DNA from: Candidatus Woesearchaeota archaeon
GTDB taxonomy: Archaea > Nanobdellota > Nanobdellia > Woesearchaeales > GW2011-AR4
NCBI GenBank assembly: GCA_016181325.1
Contig: JACOZO010000067.1
Location: 1-13,828, forward strand
DNA length: 13,828 nucleotides
Direction of reading: 5' to 3'
Below the pieces are notes generated by a model. The model saw only the letters and a program-made list of their open reading frames with translations, ran no database searches and was not told the DNA's origin. Shown here piece after piece: positions 1-6,832 of this stretch (position 1 is its first letter; the number at the start of each line of letters is the position of its first letter). The position numbers were made by a program, and so were the translations under genes.

Positions 1-2
1 AC

Positions 3-524
3 CCCGGCAGATACGACTTCAGATTAAAGAGAGATGGATTAAGTTTGGCTGAATTGCTGAATGATGAGGCATTGATGGTTTTGGATGTGGGGTGTTATGT
101 AGGATTCGAGACCACCATGATGACATCTTCATACCTCTCTCATTATTTTGTCGGAATGGATATTAACCCCGATAATGTGAGAACTGCAAGGTCAGGAAGA
201 TGGTCATTGTACACAGATCTTGAATGCTATGGAAGATTATGGACACGGGAAACTATTGATGAAAGAATATTTGAGTCTGATGACCGCACTATCGCAGTGC
301 GCAACATTCCTAGAAACCTTAAATTTATTGTTGGAGATTATGATAATATGCCTTTTAGACGCAAAACTTTCGATATTATATTTTTCCTGCATTGTGGTAA
401 TGGATACGCTACGCGGAATGACAGGTTAAATGGTGTAATGGGCCATGAGGTGAGTCATAAGGCTCTTCCAATATTAAAGCCAGGGGGCATGCTGATTACG
501 GACAGTGCAGTGATTAGAAAATGA
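3..524 (+). CDS. Class I SAM-dependent methyltransferase, 5' end outside window
   Basis: Partial gene. The frame stays open to the left edge of the window, so the TTG at 45 need not be the start and the true N-terminus is probably missing. The visible part carries a Rossmann methyltransferase signature. Motif I is VLDVGCYVGFET (a variant of the LDxGCGxG SAM-binding loop). It is followed by the strand VGMDINPDNV with an acidic ribose-binding residue, by GDYDNMPFRRKTFDIIFF (the usual motif II/III region), and by LKPGGMLI near the C-terminus. The substrate cannot be told from this. The TGA stop (522-524) directly abuts the stop of the oppositely oriented folA, leaving no intergenic base. The methyltransferase fold is secure by motif; the specific function is unknown. 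Confidence 0.8.
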   Translation, partial: PGRYDFRLKRDGLSLAELLNDEALMVLDVGCYVGFETTMMTSSYLSHYFVGMDINPDNVRTARSGRWSLYTDLECYGRLWTRETIDERIFESDDRTIAVRNIPRNLKFIVGDYDNMPFRRKTFDIIFFLHCGNGYATRNDRLNGVMGHEVSHKALPILKPGGMLITDSAVIRK

Positions 525-1007
525 TTATTGCCGCTTCCTTGCATAAACCACGAACTCAAACTCCTTGTGGTCCTCTTTTTTCTCAATATTCCATTCGCTT
601 TCATCGAATTCCGGGAAAAAAGTGTCGCCTTCATAGTCATGCTTGACAAAAGAAAGGTACATCCTGTCGGCATGCCTGACCCCTTCCTTGAATATGCCGT
701 GCCCGCCTATGATGTAGATGTCCTTTCCGAACTCCTTGGCTTTTTCTATGCCTTCCTTCAATGTGGGAAACACATGGACCCCAGACGCTGGCTTCATTGT
801 CGCGCTTATCACGATATTTACCTTGTTGGGCAGCGGCTTCCTTCCTGCAGGCAATGAGTCCCACGTCTTCCTGCCCATTATCACGACCTGGCCCCTTGTA
901 AAAGCCCTGAACTTCTCCATTTCCTCGGGAATGTCCCACGGCAGCGTGTTGTCTTTCCCGATAACTCTTCCTTTTTTTGTCATTGCAGCAATTATTATGA
1001 TGCTCAT
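525..1007 (-). CDS. folA: Dihydrofolate reductase
   Basis: Catalyses NADPH-dependent reduction of dihydrofolate to tetrahydrofolate, recycling the dihydrofolate made by thymidylate synthase. The protein is 160 aa, a normal DHFR length. Visible family features are the start SIIIIAAMTKKGRVIGKDNTLPW, the acidic active-site residue at Glu29 (aligning with Asp27 of E. coli), VIMGRKTWDSLP with the cofactor-binding segment, IYIIGGHGIF (the GG turn of the nucleotide site) and YEGDTFFPEF near the C-terminus. The ATG overlaps the thyA stop in an ATGA arrangement (1004-1007), so the two genes are translationally coupled in one operon. The 3' end abuts the methyltransferase stop with no gap. The assignment is firm. 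Confidence 0.96.
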   Translation of the reverse strand: MSIIIIAAMTKKGRVIGKDNTLPWDIPEEMEKFRAFTRGQVVIMGRKTWDSLPAGRKPLPNKVNIVISATMKPASGVHVFPTLKEGIEKAKEFGKDIYIIGGHGIFKEGVRHADRMYLSFVKHDYEGDTFFPEFDESEWNIEKKEDHKEFEFVVYARKRQ

Positions 1008-1867
1008 ACCGCCACCTCAAACTTAATCAGGGGAAGGGGATTATAGCCTTCCAGCTCAAAATCCTCAAACTTCAGTTCATGCAGCGGCTTGTCGGCAATC
1101 TTTATCCCCGGCAGCTTTCTCGGCTCCCTTTTAAGCTGCTCCTTCAATCCCTCGATATGGTTCTCATAGATATGGGCGTCAATTATGGTATGCCCGAATT
1201 CACCTGGCAAATAGCCCGTTTCCTTCGCCATCATCATTGTAAGGAGGGAATAACAGGCAAGATTGAATGGGATGCCCAATGCCACGTCGCCGGAGCGCTG
1301 GGTCAAATGGCAGTTCAATTTATCCCCTATCACGTTGAAGCAGAAAGTGTAATGGCACGGAGGCAGCCTGCTTTCCGCCGCATTTCCGGGGTGCCATGCG
1401 CTTACCACCATTCTCCTGAGATTGGGCATCGCGGGATTTTTCTTTATTTCCTTTAAAGTGTCAATGACATACTGTATCTGGTCAAAAACCCTCTGTCCTG
1501 TCCCCTCGTCAATTCTTGTCCATTTCCTGCCCCAGTTCTCGCCGTCAAGCCCCTTCTCCGGCATTGGGTATCTCCTCCAGAACCTGCCGTAAGCAGTTTC
1601 AAGCCTTCCCTCGGCATCAGCCCACGCATCCCATATCTTCGTGGCTTTTCTCAGGTTCTTTATGTGCTCTTCCCCTGAAAGGTACCACAGCAGCTCATGG
1701 AGCATCGAATTAAAGTACATCTTTTTTGTCGTCAGCAGTGGATAGCCTTCCTGCAGATCCACCTTGTAGAAATAAGCGAAGCAGCTCAAGGTCGCAACAC
1801 CTGTCCTGTTGACCTTCCTGACACCATTCTCGAGAACGTGCTTTACCATATCAAGATAGACTTTCAT
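1004..1867 (-). CDS. thyA: Thymidylate synthase (ThyA type)
   Basis: Converts dUMP to dTMP with methylene-tetrahydrofolate, producing dihydrofolate for the adjacent folA. The chosen ATG at 1867 gives 287 aa. A TTG two codons upstream (1873) is also in frame but is less likely, because a TATA-like box centred near 1895 would place the transcript start close to 1867. Family residues are all present: NRTGV near the N-terminus, IWDAWAD, AYGRFWRRY, the arginine pair NLRRMVVSAWHPG, catalytic Cys171 in PPCH, QRSGDVALGIPFN for dUMP binding, and DAHIYENH. The C-terminus ends in a hydrophobic residue as usual in ThyA. It is first gene of a two-gene operon. No flavin-dependent ThyX is seen in this window. 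Confidence 0.97.
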   Translation of the reverse strand: MKVYLDMVKHVLENGVRKVNRTGVATLSCFAYFYKVDLQEGYPLLTTKKMYFNSMLHELLWYLSGEEHIKNLRKATKIWDAWADAEGRLETAYGRFWRRYPMPEKGLDGENWGRKWTRIDEGTGQRVFDQIQYVIDTLKEIKKNPAMPNLRRMVVSAWHPGNAAESRLPPCHYTFCFNVIGDKLNCHLTQRSGDVALGIPFNLACYSLLTMMMAKETGYLPGEFGHTIIDAHIYENHIEGLKEQLKREPRKLPGIKIADKPLHELKFEDFELEGYNPLPLIKFEVAV

Positions 1868-1888
1868 AAACAAAGCGGCATTTACCGA

Positions 1889-1902
1889 ACAATAAAAAGA
1901 TT
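1889..1902 (-). promoter_or_regulatory. TATA-like promoter of thyA-folA
   Basis: Read on the minus strand this segment contains CTTTTTAT, centred about 28 nt before the thyA ATG at 1867. No Shine-Dalgarno sequence lies before that ATG, which fits a leaderless archaeal transcript. Inferred from spacing only. Confidence 0.45.
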
Positions 1903-1915
1903 TCTATGTGAAGCA

Positions 1916-1928
1916 ATATTTATATACT
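1916..1928 (+). promoter_or_regulatory. TATA-like promoter of the somatomedin B-like gene
   Basis: The AT-rich box TTTATATA (1919-1926) is centred about 26 nt before the ATG at 1949, the archaeal TATA-to-start distance, implying a leaderless mRNA. It is divergent from the thyA promoter within the same 81-bp gap. Confidence 0.55.
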
Positions 1929-1948
1929 TTCAGTTTGAATTGAAAAAC

Positions 1949-2197
1949 ATGGAAAAATTGCTCAGGTATATTGGAATAATAGTCTCTTTTGGCATAATCC
2001 TTTTCATGTTCATGGTCATTGCTGACGCTGTCTCAACTTTCCCGACAGGCTATGCAGTTGCGCATTTCGACAGGTCGGGCAGCTGCGAGGATTCATGCGG
2101 TGAAAAGTTATATTCCTCAGAAAGAAACTGCCGTTGCGATGAAGCGTGCATCACTAATGGGGATTGCTGCTTTGACTATAAGAAATTCTGCGATTAG
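1949..2197 (+). CDS. Small membrane-anchored or secreted protein with somatomedin B-like domain
   Basis: An 82-aa protein. Residues about 5-26 form a hydrophobic helix that could be a signal peptide or signal anchor, so the rest is expected outside the cell. Residues 46-81 hold eight cysteines: C46, C50, C61, C63, C67, the pair C73-C74, and C81. The order C-x3-C-x10-C-x-C-DE-x-C-x5-CC-x-DY-x3-C matches the somatomedin B fold (as in vitronectin), including the conserved DE and DY, with only one-residue differences in two loops. The ATG at 1949 was chosen because a TATA-like box lies 26 nt upstream and the hydrophobic segment begins there; a longer open frame extends upstream but overlaps the thyA promoter. 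The stop overlaps the stop of the convergent 2194-2961 gene. The role is unknown; disulfide formation is expected from the cysteine pattern. Confidence 0.8.
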   Translation: MEKLLRYIGIIVSFGIILFMFMVIADAVSTFPTGYAVAHFDRSGSCEDSCGEKLYSSERNCRCDEACITNGDCCFDYKKFCD

Positions 2198-2961
2198 GCT
2201 GCGTGCCTCTTATGTAGTACGTGGGCAAAAAAGTCATACCCATTCCATAGGCTGCTCCTGAGTGTTGCTATGGGACTCAATTCAACAGGAGACCAAATTG
2301 CATTTATCCAATAATAGCCTTGATCCGAGCCCCTCCATGCAAAATTATCACGGGCATTAAAGGGGATTGAGATATTGGAAACAGTTATTTCACCACCATA
2401 CCTCATAAATGTAATTTCATAATCCACTTCCTCACCTTCCCGATGAGGAAATCGAAAGCCCAAAGTCACCATTCCATTTTCAGAAGCTAATCTTTCGTAT
2501 CTTTGAATTCTCGTGTATCTTTCGTAGGGGTCTAGGCCATCAATGTTAAAGTCTTTCACTGCAGCTCTTTCCCATTTCCCGGGCTGCAATTGCACAGACA
2601 ATTTTCTTGCGTCCTCCTCTTTTAAAAAATCATCAATAACCTGAGAGAAAAACTTATATCTGTGATAACTCGGTGGAACCTGCATGATTCTGGCATATGC
2701 CTTGGTGGGCGACGGTTTCCACCCACGTCTTCCAATGGCGCTATCCTCTTCTACCCTCAGCTGGCTTGCTCTTTCCGCCCACATCCTATAACCATTTCTA
2801 GTACGGGGGCTGATAGCATCCTGTCCCACAAGCTCTTCCAAGCCCGATCCACTATCTACAGTTTCAAGTATAGCTTCGGCATGCCCCCTCATCGCCCTCT
2901 TCATTTCAGCGTAGTATCTAGGCTTTACCTGCTCAATCTCTATTAATCTCCTGTCCAGCAT
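2194..2961 (-). CDS. Hypothetical protein, 255 aa, unrecognised
   Basis: I do not recognise this family. The protein is soluble-looking, with no signal peptide or membrane segment. The N-terminal half (about 1-130) is charged and helical; the C-terminal half (about 150-255) is rich in aromatic residues (YRYKFF, NFAWRGSDQGYYWINAIWSP, WNGYDFFAH), suggesting a compact beta-rich domain. No catalytic motif is evident. A TATA-like box centred near 2996 lies about 35 nt before the ATG, consistent with a short leader. The stop overlaps the stop of the somatomedin B-like gene by 4 nt. The continuous 255-codon frame and correctly placed promoter support a real gene; the function is unknown. Confidence 0.72.
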   Translation of the reverse strand: MLDRRLIEIEQVKPRYYAEMKRAMRGHAEAILETVDSGSGLEELVGQDAISPRTRNGYRMWAERASQLRVEEDSAIGRRGWKPSPTKAYARIMQVPPSYHRYKFFSQVIDDFLKEEDARKLSVQLQPGKWERAAVKDFNIDGLDPYERYTRIQRYERLASENGMVTLGFRFPHREGEEVDYEITFMRYGGEITVSNISIPFNARDNFAWRGSDQGYYWINAIWSPVELSPIATLRSSLWNGYDFFAHVLHKRHAA

Positions 2962-2988
2962 TTTATCGTCAATGTCAGAGGAATTTCA

Positions 2989-3002
2989 AACATTTATAAA
3001 CT
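2989..3002 (-). promoter_or_regulatory. TATA-like promoter of the 255-aa hypothetical gene
   Basis: On the minus strand it reads AAGTTTATAAATG, a good archaeal BRE/TATA match, centred about 35 nt before the ATG at 2961, which would leave a leader of roughly 9 nt. Confidence 0.5.
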
Positions 3003-3210
3003 TTACTATTATGACGTCTCTCTAGAGTAGTCAAAAATATGCCGACATATGGGGAGTTTCATTCCAATTTTCAATCCCGTTTCCAATCAAGCAACTCTGA
3101 TGACCTAAAATCAAGCCCCCGATTTGCAAATTTCCGAAGGAATATTTGCTTTCTTTTTTCTGGCCCGGTAACTTCGTTGCAAGAAGGGAAAAGAAGAAAC
3201 AAGAACGTAA

Positions 3211-3250
3211 GGGGAATCAATTTAAAAAATTAAATTGTTGGAAATTCCCC
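3211..3250. repeat. Long two-part hairpin in intergenic region
   Basis: GGGGAAT (3211-3217) pairs with ATTCCCC (3244-3250), and inside it CAATTTAA (3218-3225) pairs with TTAAATTG (3230-3237) around an AAAA loop. This gives 15 base pairs with one bulge on the right arm. Both strands would fold; the role is unknown. Confidence 0.65.
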
Positions 3251-3347
3251 GCTTGCGGCGAATGGGTTTATAAAACCAATTAAACCAAACATTTATGGGA
3301 ATTTACAACATTAAAAATACCCCGCCCCTTGGGGCGATTGGGATTTT
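3244..3347. repeat. Two related CTTG-loop hairpin units
   Basis: Two segments (about 3244-3273 and 3317-3347) share the pattern CCCCGC, then a short palindrome with CTTG at its centre, then GCGAaTGGG or GCGATTGGG followed by an AT-rich run. The first stem is CCG/CGG; the second is CGCCC (3323-3327)/GGGCG (3332-3336). Stem length differs while the flanks are kept, which suggests a repeated structural element rather than chance. Confidence 0.5.
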
Positions 3348-3402
3348 TATTTTCAAAAAAATATCGCCTTATAATCCTCGAAGATACTTTCTTAAATCAA
3401 AA

Positions 3403-3413
3403 ACTTAATAAAC
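3403..3413 (+). promoter_or_regulatory. TATA-like promoter of the CBS-domain gene
   Basis: The box CTTAATAAA (3404-3412), preceded by an A-rich BRE-like stretch, is centred about 29 nt before the ATG at 3437. No Shine-Dalgarno sequence precedes that ATG. Confidence 0.5.
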
Positions 3414-3436
3414 CTGCAAAACAAGTTGATTCTGGA

Positions 3437-3997
3437 ATGAAAACCGGCTATACAGTACACGACTGCATGACCACAAAGCCTGTTTCCGTGACTACGCAGA
3501 CGTCCATACAGGAATGCGCGAAGACAATGAAAAACAATCATGTCGGTGCGCTCGTCGTGAAAGACGGCGGAAAGGCGCTTGGCATCCTGACAGAGCAGGA
3601 CATTGTCAGGAAGGCGATTGCGCAGGGCAAGAATCCACTGTCCATGAAAGTCTCGGAATTGATGGAGCACCAGGGAAAGCAGCTCATTACGATAGCGCCC
3701 GGGGACGACATCTACGATGCCCTCATAACGATGAGGGATTACAACATCAGGCACCTGCCGGTGATAGACAACGGCTCCATGATCGGCCTGCTCACGCTCA
3801 AGGACATACTGAAGATAGAGCCCCAGCTTTTCGAGCTTATTGTCGAGAAGTTCGAGATAAAGGAGGCCGGAAGAAAGATGCCCCAGAAGCCCGTGCCTAC
3901 TGAGGGCATATGCGAGGCCTGCGGGGAATATGCTGAAAAAATAAAGACGGTGAGGAATTCTCTATTATGCAGCGCCTGCGCTGCGGAACAGGCCTGA
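3437..3997 (+). CDS. Tandem CBS-domain protein with C-terminal zinc ribbon
   Basis: A 186-aa protein. Two CBS domains occupy about residues 8-64 (VHDCMTTKPVSVTT...GALVVKDGGKALGILTEQDIVRKAI) and about 72-128 (VSELMEHQGKQLITIAPGD...RHLPVIDNGSMIGLLTLKDIL). Such pairs form a Bateman module that usually binds adenine nucleotides or SAM and acts as a cellular sensor. A short C-terminal zinc ribbon follows, with C159-x2-C162 and C178-x2-C181. The frame is open further upstream to 3329, but the ATG at 3437 starts just before the first domain and has a TATA-like box 29 nt upstream. It is followed after 44 nt by the KaiC-like gene on the same strand. The target regulated by this sensor is not evident. 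Confidence 0.88.
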   Translation: MKTGYTVHDCMTTKPVSVTTQTSIQECAKTMKNNHVGALVVKDGGKALGILTEQDIVRKAIAQGKNPLSMKVSELMEHQGKQLITIAPGDDIYDALITMRDYNIRHLPVIDNGSMIGLLTLKDILKIEPQLFELIVEKFEIKEAGRKMPQKPVPTEGICEACGEYAEKIKTVRNSLLCSACAAEQA

Positions 3998-4041
3998 CGG
4001 CAAACACGATGATGGCTGAATCTGCTCAAAGTGGTGCGGTG

Positions 4042-4938
4042 ATGATGGACATCAAGAAGGAAATTCATTCTAACCAGATAGTCCTCTCAATACTCTCGAA
4101 TTATTATTACAATGAGTCGCTTCTCAAGGTGCTTAAGGGAATAGGCGACAAGAAAATATGCTACGTGGCACTCAACAAGACTGCGGACTCCCTGATAAAG
4201 AGCTTCCGGGCCAACGGCATAGGCACCGACAACATATTTTTCATCGATGCCGTCACAAGGCCCGCAGTGCCTGGCAAGCCAAGCCTCAATTCCATCCTGG
4301 TCTCGTCCCCATATGCGCTCACTGAGCTGGGCATTGCAATCTCGGAAATCCTGAAGTCAAAGGCATTTGAGTTTGTGGTGTTTGACTCGCTATCAACATT
4401 GAACATCTACCAGCAGGAAAACAAGTCTGCTGCAAGCAAGTTCACGTCCCATATCATAAACAAGATACGGAATCATGGCCACAAGGGAGTATTCACATGC
4501 CTGGAGAATGATGCGGATTCGGAGCTTGTGAAAAAATCCCTGATGTATGTGGACAAGGTGCTTGACATAAGGGACATGAAGGAAGAAATCCAGAAGCAGA
4601 CTGCGAAGAATGCCTCTGCAGCCGCGCTTGTCGTCATTGGGCTTGCCGCATTCTCCATCCTAATGCGCCCGTCCAGCCCCACTGCAATGGCCATTGCTGA
4701 AAGGAACAGCATCGGAAGCATGCTCAACCCTGCAACTGTGCTGCTGTTGCTGGCAGCCATGCTTGCATTGGCGATTGGCATTGTCCGCAGGCTTTCAAGG
4801 CAGCCTGATGCAATAGGCATGGTGTTAAATAAGCTGCCTATGGAAAGAATAGGGAAGATTGCCGGAATAAAGAATCCAAAGGCTTTAAGAAAGCAGTTCA
4901 GGGACAGGATAAACGGCTGGCTTGATTCCCTCAAGTAA
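4042..4938 (+). CDS. RecA/KaiC-fold-like membrane protein lacking a P-loop
   Basis: About 298 aa. The N-terminal ~185 residues resemble the core of KaiC/RadA-type ATPases: an opening strand NQIVLSILSNYYYNESLLKVLKG where a P-loop would be expected, KKICYVALNKTADSLIKSF, a strand NIFFIDAVT, and a Walker-B-like segment FEFVVFDSLSTLNIY (about 109-123). The GxxxxGK[ST] Walker A motif is absent, so ATP hydrolysis is doubtful. Two hydrophobic helices follow (about 191-208 and 229-248), then a basic C-terminal tail. The start is ambiguous between ATG 4042 and 4045; GGTG at 4033-4036 favours 4042. An upstream in-frame ATG at 4009 cannot be excluded. It probably shares an operon with the CBS protein. 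The fold is inferred from pattern only; the role is likely scaffold or signalling. Confidence 0.7.
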   Translation: MMDIKKEIHSNQIVLSILSNYYYNESLLKVLKGIGDKKICYVALNKTADSLIKSFRANGIGTDNIFFIDAVTRPAVPGKPSLNSILVSSPYALTELGIAISEILKSKAFEFVVFDSLSTLNIYQQENKSAASKFTSHIINKIRNHGHKGVFTCLENDADSELVKKSLMYVDKVLDIRDMKEEIQKQTAKNASAAALVVIGLAAFSILMRPSSPTAMAIAERNSIGSMLNPATVLLLLAAMLALAIGIVRRLSRQPDAIGMVLNKLPMERIGKIAGIKNPKALRKQFRDRINGWLDSLK

Positions 4939-4976
4939 AAGAACATAAAACTCCTGAATCTTAATCCAGACATACC

Positions 4977-5390
4977 ATGGCAGAACCAGTAAAAAACAGG
5001 GGGATTGGCGCGATTTTAAAATCCGGCTCCGTTTACCTGATAAGCATATTGGTGCTGGCTGCCCATTTTCTGGTGTTCTTCTTCGTGGAGATAAAAAACC
5101 TGAGGAATGATTCGATACTTGCCCCATTCATGTCCACGGTTATACTCGCGTCCATGGTGCTCATAATGGGCATCCTCACGGTGATGCCCGGCTTCACGCT
5201 CTACGTCGGCAGGACATTGACAGCCGCTTCTGTGATAATAATACTGAGCAAAATTGCCCATCTCGCTGCTGTCAGGTACGATGCAGCCGTGTTTGACATG
5301 TCCATAGTGATAGAGCTTCTCATCGGGTTTGCCTCTTTCCTGTACGGCCGTGAGCTGATCAGGCGCTCAAGGGAAGTTCAGGCTGGTTAA
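4977..5390 (+). CDS. Four-helix integral membrane protein, unrecognised
   Basis: A 137-aa protein with four predicted membrane helices: about residues 17-38 (SVYLISILVLAAHFLVFFFV), 47-69 (LAPFMSTVILASMVLIMGIL), 74-98 (TLYVGRTLTAASVIIILSKI), and 107-127 (MSIVIELLIGFASFLYG). The C-terminal tail is basic (RELIRRSREV) and probably cytoplasmic. No family or active site is recognised. It lies 38 nt after the KaiC-like gene in the same orientation; a weak TATA-like stretch (ACATAAAAC near 4947) may give it its own leaderless promoter. Position next to another membrane protein hints at, but does not show, a joint function. Confidence 0.72.
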   Translation: MAEPVKNRGIGAILKSGSVYLISILVLAAHFLVFFFVEIKNLRNDSILAPFMSTVILASMVLIMGILTVMPGFTLYVGRTLTAASVIIILSKIAHLAAVRYDAAVFDMSIVIELLIGFASFLYGRELIRRSREVQAG

Positions 5391-5423
5391 GTGGATATGG
5401 CAGTCGGGATAAAATTCAGTAGC

Positions 5424-5434
5424 CAATTTTTATC
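5424..5434 (+). terminator. Possible T-run terminator
   Basis: The run CCAATTTTTATC follows the stop of the membrane protein gene by about 35 nt. Archaeal terminators are T-rich runs without an obligate hairpin. One five-T run is weak evidence. Confidence 0.3.
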
Positions 5435-5447
5435 AACTGTTTAGCTT

Positions 5448-5589
5448 TCTGAAGTTAATATAACTCAATCCGTCGCTTCGCGACATAAGAGACTCAATAA
5501 ATTGGCGAGGCGGAGCGTGTGGCAGACAGCGACGCCTCGCACTAGAATTGCCGGAGGCGGATTGAATATTAATGATAAAAAGCTTCAGA
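5448..5589. repeat. Palindromic element with three-way-junction folding between convergent genes
   Basis: Nested complementary arms enclose two hairpins. The outer arms are TCTGAAG (5448-5454) with CTTCAGA (5583-5589), TTAATAT (5455-5461) with ATATTAA (5566-5572), and TCAATCCG (5465-5472) with CGGATTGA (5558-5565). Inside are TCGC-TTC-GCGA (5473-5483) and GCGAGGCG (5505-5512) with CGCCTCGC (5533-5540). About 22 bp of long-range pairing is broken only by a 3-nt bulge and a 10-nt asymmetric loop. It lies between two convergent transcripts, so either strand could carry it as RNA. It could be a double-sided terminator, a structured RNA or a small mobile palindrome. Confidence 0.65.
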
Positions 5590-5638
5590 TTAGTGAATTA
5601 TTGCGGTTTTGGCGCAAATTTAGGTTTAAGCTTTTCCC

Positions 5639-6799
5639 CTAGAACACAAACGACAGCAGTTTATTTGCAACATTCTGGACGATTAGGTACAGTGTTATGG
5701 ACACGCCCACAAAGATTGGGACGTACTTGATGCCGCTCTTTACATTCCCGTTTTTTATGGTGGAAATCATCATGGCGGAGAATGTGGAAGTTGTCGCCAG
5801 GGAGACTATTGCAAATATCTTGAAATCCGAAGGGGTTATGCCGACGTCACCGAAGGCAAGCGGCAGCCCTGATGCCACTGTTGCCTTTGAAACCGTCCCC
5901 AAAACGCTTGACAAGTCCCGTATGACGTTTATCAGTGCCCCTGATAGCGCAAACAGGAAAGGCGCGGCGACTATCGAGGCAAAGGTGATGAATATCGTGT
6001 AGGCAGTCACGTTTGACGACATTTCCTGGAACATGAGCTTCTGCTCCTGTATGTTGATTGCAATCCTGTTTAGCAGGTCCCCAACTTCGCCGCCTGACTC
6101 AAGCCCTTCGATGAGCAGGTTGATGGACCTCTTCAGCATCGTTGAATCATATTTTCCGGCAAATCTCCTCAATGCAACTTTAAGGTCGACGCCCGACATC
6201 GTGTCCTTTGCAACCGACTCTATCTCCTTTGCCAATACCCCGAATCTCGGCCTTACCGCATACCACAATGCCTTGTCAATTGTCATGCCTGCCTTGATGT
6301 TTGATGAAGTCAGCTGGAGAAAATCCGGAAATACGTCCTCGACGCGCTGCTTTCTCCTGAAAGTCTGGAGGTCAAGGGTGAAATAGAAGAACATCCACAA
6401 TCCAAACAGGATTACCACGAACACAAGCACCCACAGGACTATCACTGAGGCGAATACCGTGGTCCATGTTATGCCTAGTGTTGTGGAGAAATGATATATC
6501 AGATAGGCGGAAAACAGCAGGTTTATTGCCAGCGCTATGTTGAATATCTTTCTTGTCAGGTGCTCAGGCTCCGTGTCGACGCCGGCCTTCTGCAGGTAGA
6601 ACTTAAGCTGCTGCCTCCTTCTCTGCACCCTTTCGCTTTTTTCATGGACATCCCGGATCTGCTTTTTCAGGTTCGCTATCTTTCCGAGGTTTTTTCCGCC
6701 CTTGACGCCTGCTTCATCCGCTTCATCCTTCTTGGGCGCCTCATTCGCGGCATCCTGCCCCGGACCTTTTTTTTTGAAGATATTCCTTAAATCAAACAT
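5639..6799 (-). CDS. Type II/IV pilus-type secretion membrane platform protein (T2SSF, FlaJ/TadC-like)
   Basis: A 386-aa inner platform protein of an archaeal type IV pilus-like machine; such proteins couple the assembly ATPase to pilin polymerisation in the membrane. A lysine- and glutamate-rich cytoplasmic N-terminus (about 1-80) precedes two membrane helices (about 86-105 and 115-140). The T2SSF region follows (PDFLQLTSSNIKAGMTIDKALWYAV...ESVAKDTMSGVDLKVALRRFA...LINLLIEGLESGGEVGDLLNRIA is its characteristic pattern). Three more helices lie at the C-terminus (about 272-295, 325-348, 357-380). A GAGGAG ribosome binding site (6808-6813) lies 8 nt before the ATG. It is last of the operon, 33 nt after the second T2SSF gene, so the system has two different platform proteins. 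Confidence 0.9.
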   Translation of the reverse strand: MFDLRNIFKKKGPGQDAANEAPKKDEADEAGVKGGKNLGKIANLKKQIRDVHEKSERVQRRRQQLKFYLQKAGVDTEPEHLTRKIFNIALAINLLFSAYLIYHFSTTLGITWTTVFASVIVLWVLVFVVILFGLWMFFYFTLDLQTFRRKQRVEDVFPDFLQLTSSNIKAGMTIDKALWYAVRPRFGVLAKEIESVAKDTMSGVDLKVALRRFAGKYDSTMLKRSINLLIEGLESGGEVGDLLNRIAINIQEQKLMFQEMSSNVTAYTIFITFASIVAAPFLFALSGALINVIRDLSSVLGTVSKATVASGLPLAFGDVGITPSDFKIFAIVSLATTSTFSAMMISTIKNGNVKSGIKYVPIFVGVSITLYLIVQNVANKLLSFVF

Positions 6800-6832
6800 G
6801 CTTATTGCTCCTCATGCCTATGCCGATGGGCG

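Larger units (their letters stand above)
2962..3436. other. 475-bp divergent intergenic region
   Basis: No convincing gene. It holds the promoter of the 255-aa gene at its left end, the promoter of the CBS gene at its right end, and a set of hairpins at 3211-3341 described separately. A 64-codon frame at 3039-3233 has unremarkable composition and runs into a hairpin, so it is not called. Confidence 0.6.

Noticed and set aside
1697..1948. N-terminal extension of the somatomedin B-like frame
   Set aside because: The extension lies antisense to thyA and covers both divergent promoters; the hydrophobic leader begins at the ATG at 1949.
3095..3190. C/D box sRNA (TGATGA near 3098)
   Set aside because: No matching D box CTGA at suitable spacing and no terminal stem could be found.
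3039..3233. 64-codon plus-strand frame in the intergenic region
   Set aside because: No family-like pattern, no ribosome binding site or well-placed promoter, and its end runs into the 3211-3250 hairpin.
3329..3436. N-terminal extension of the CBS protein
   Set aside because: It adds no recognisable domain and contains the TATA-like box of the gene; the first CBS domain begins just after the ATG at 3437.
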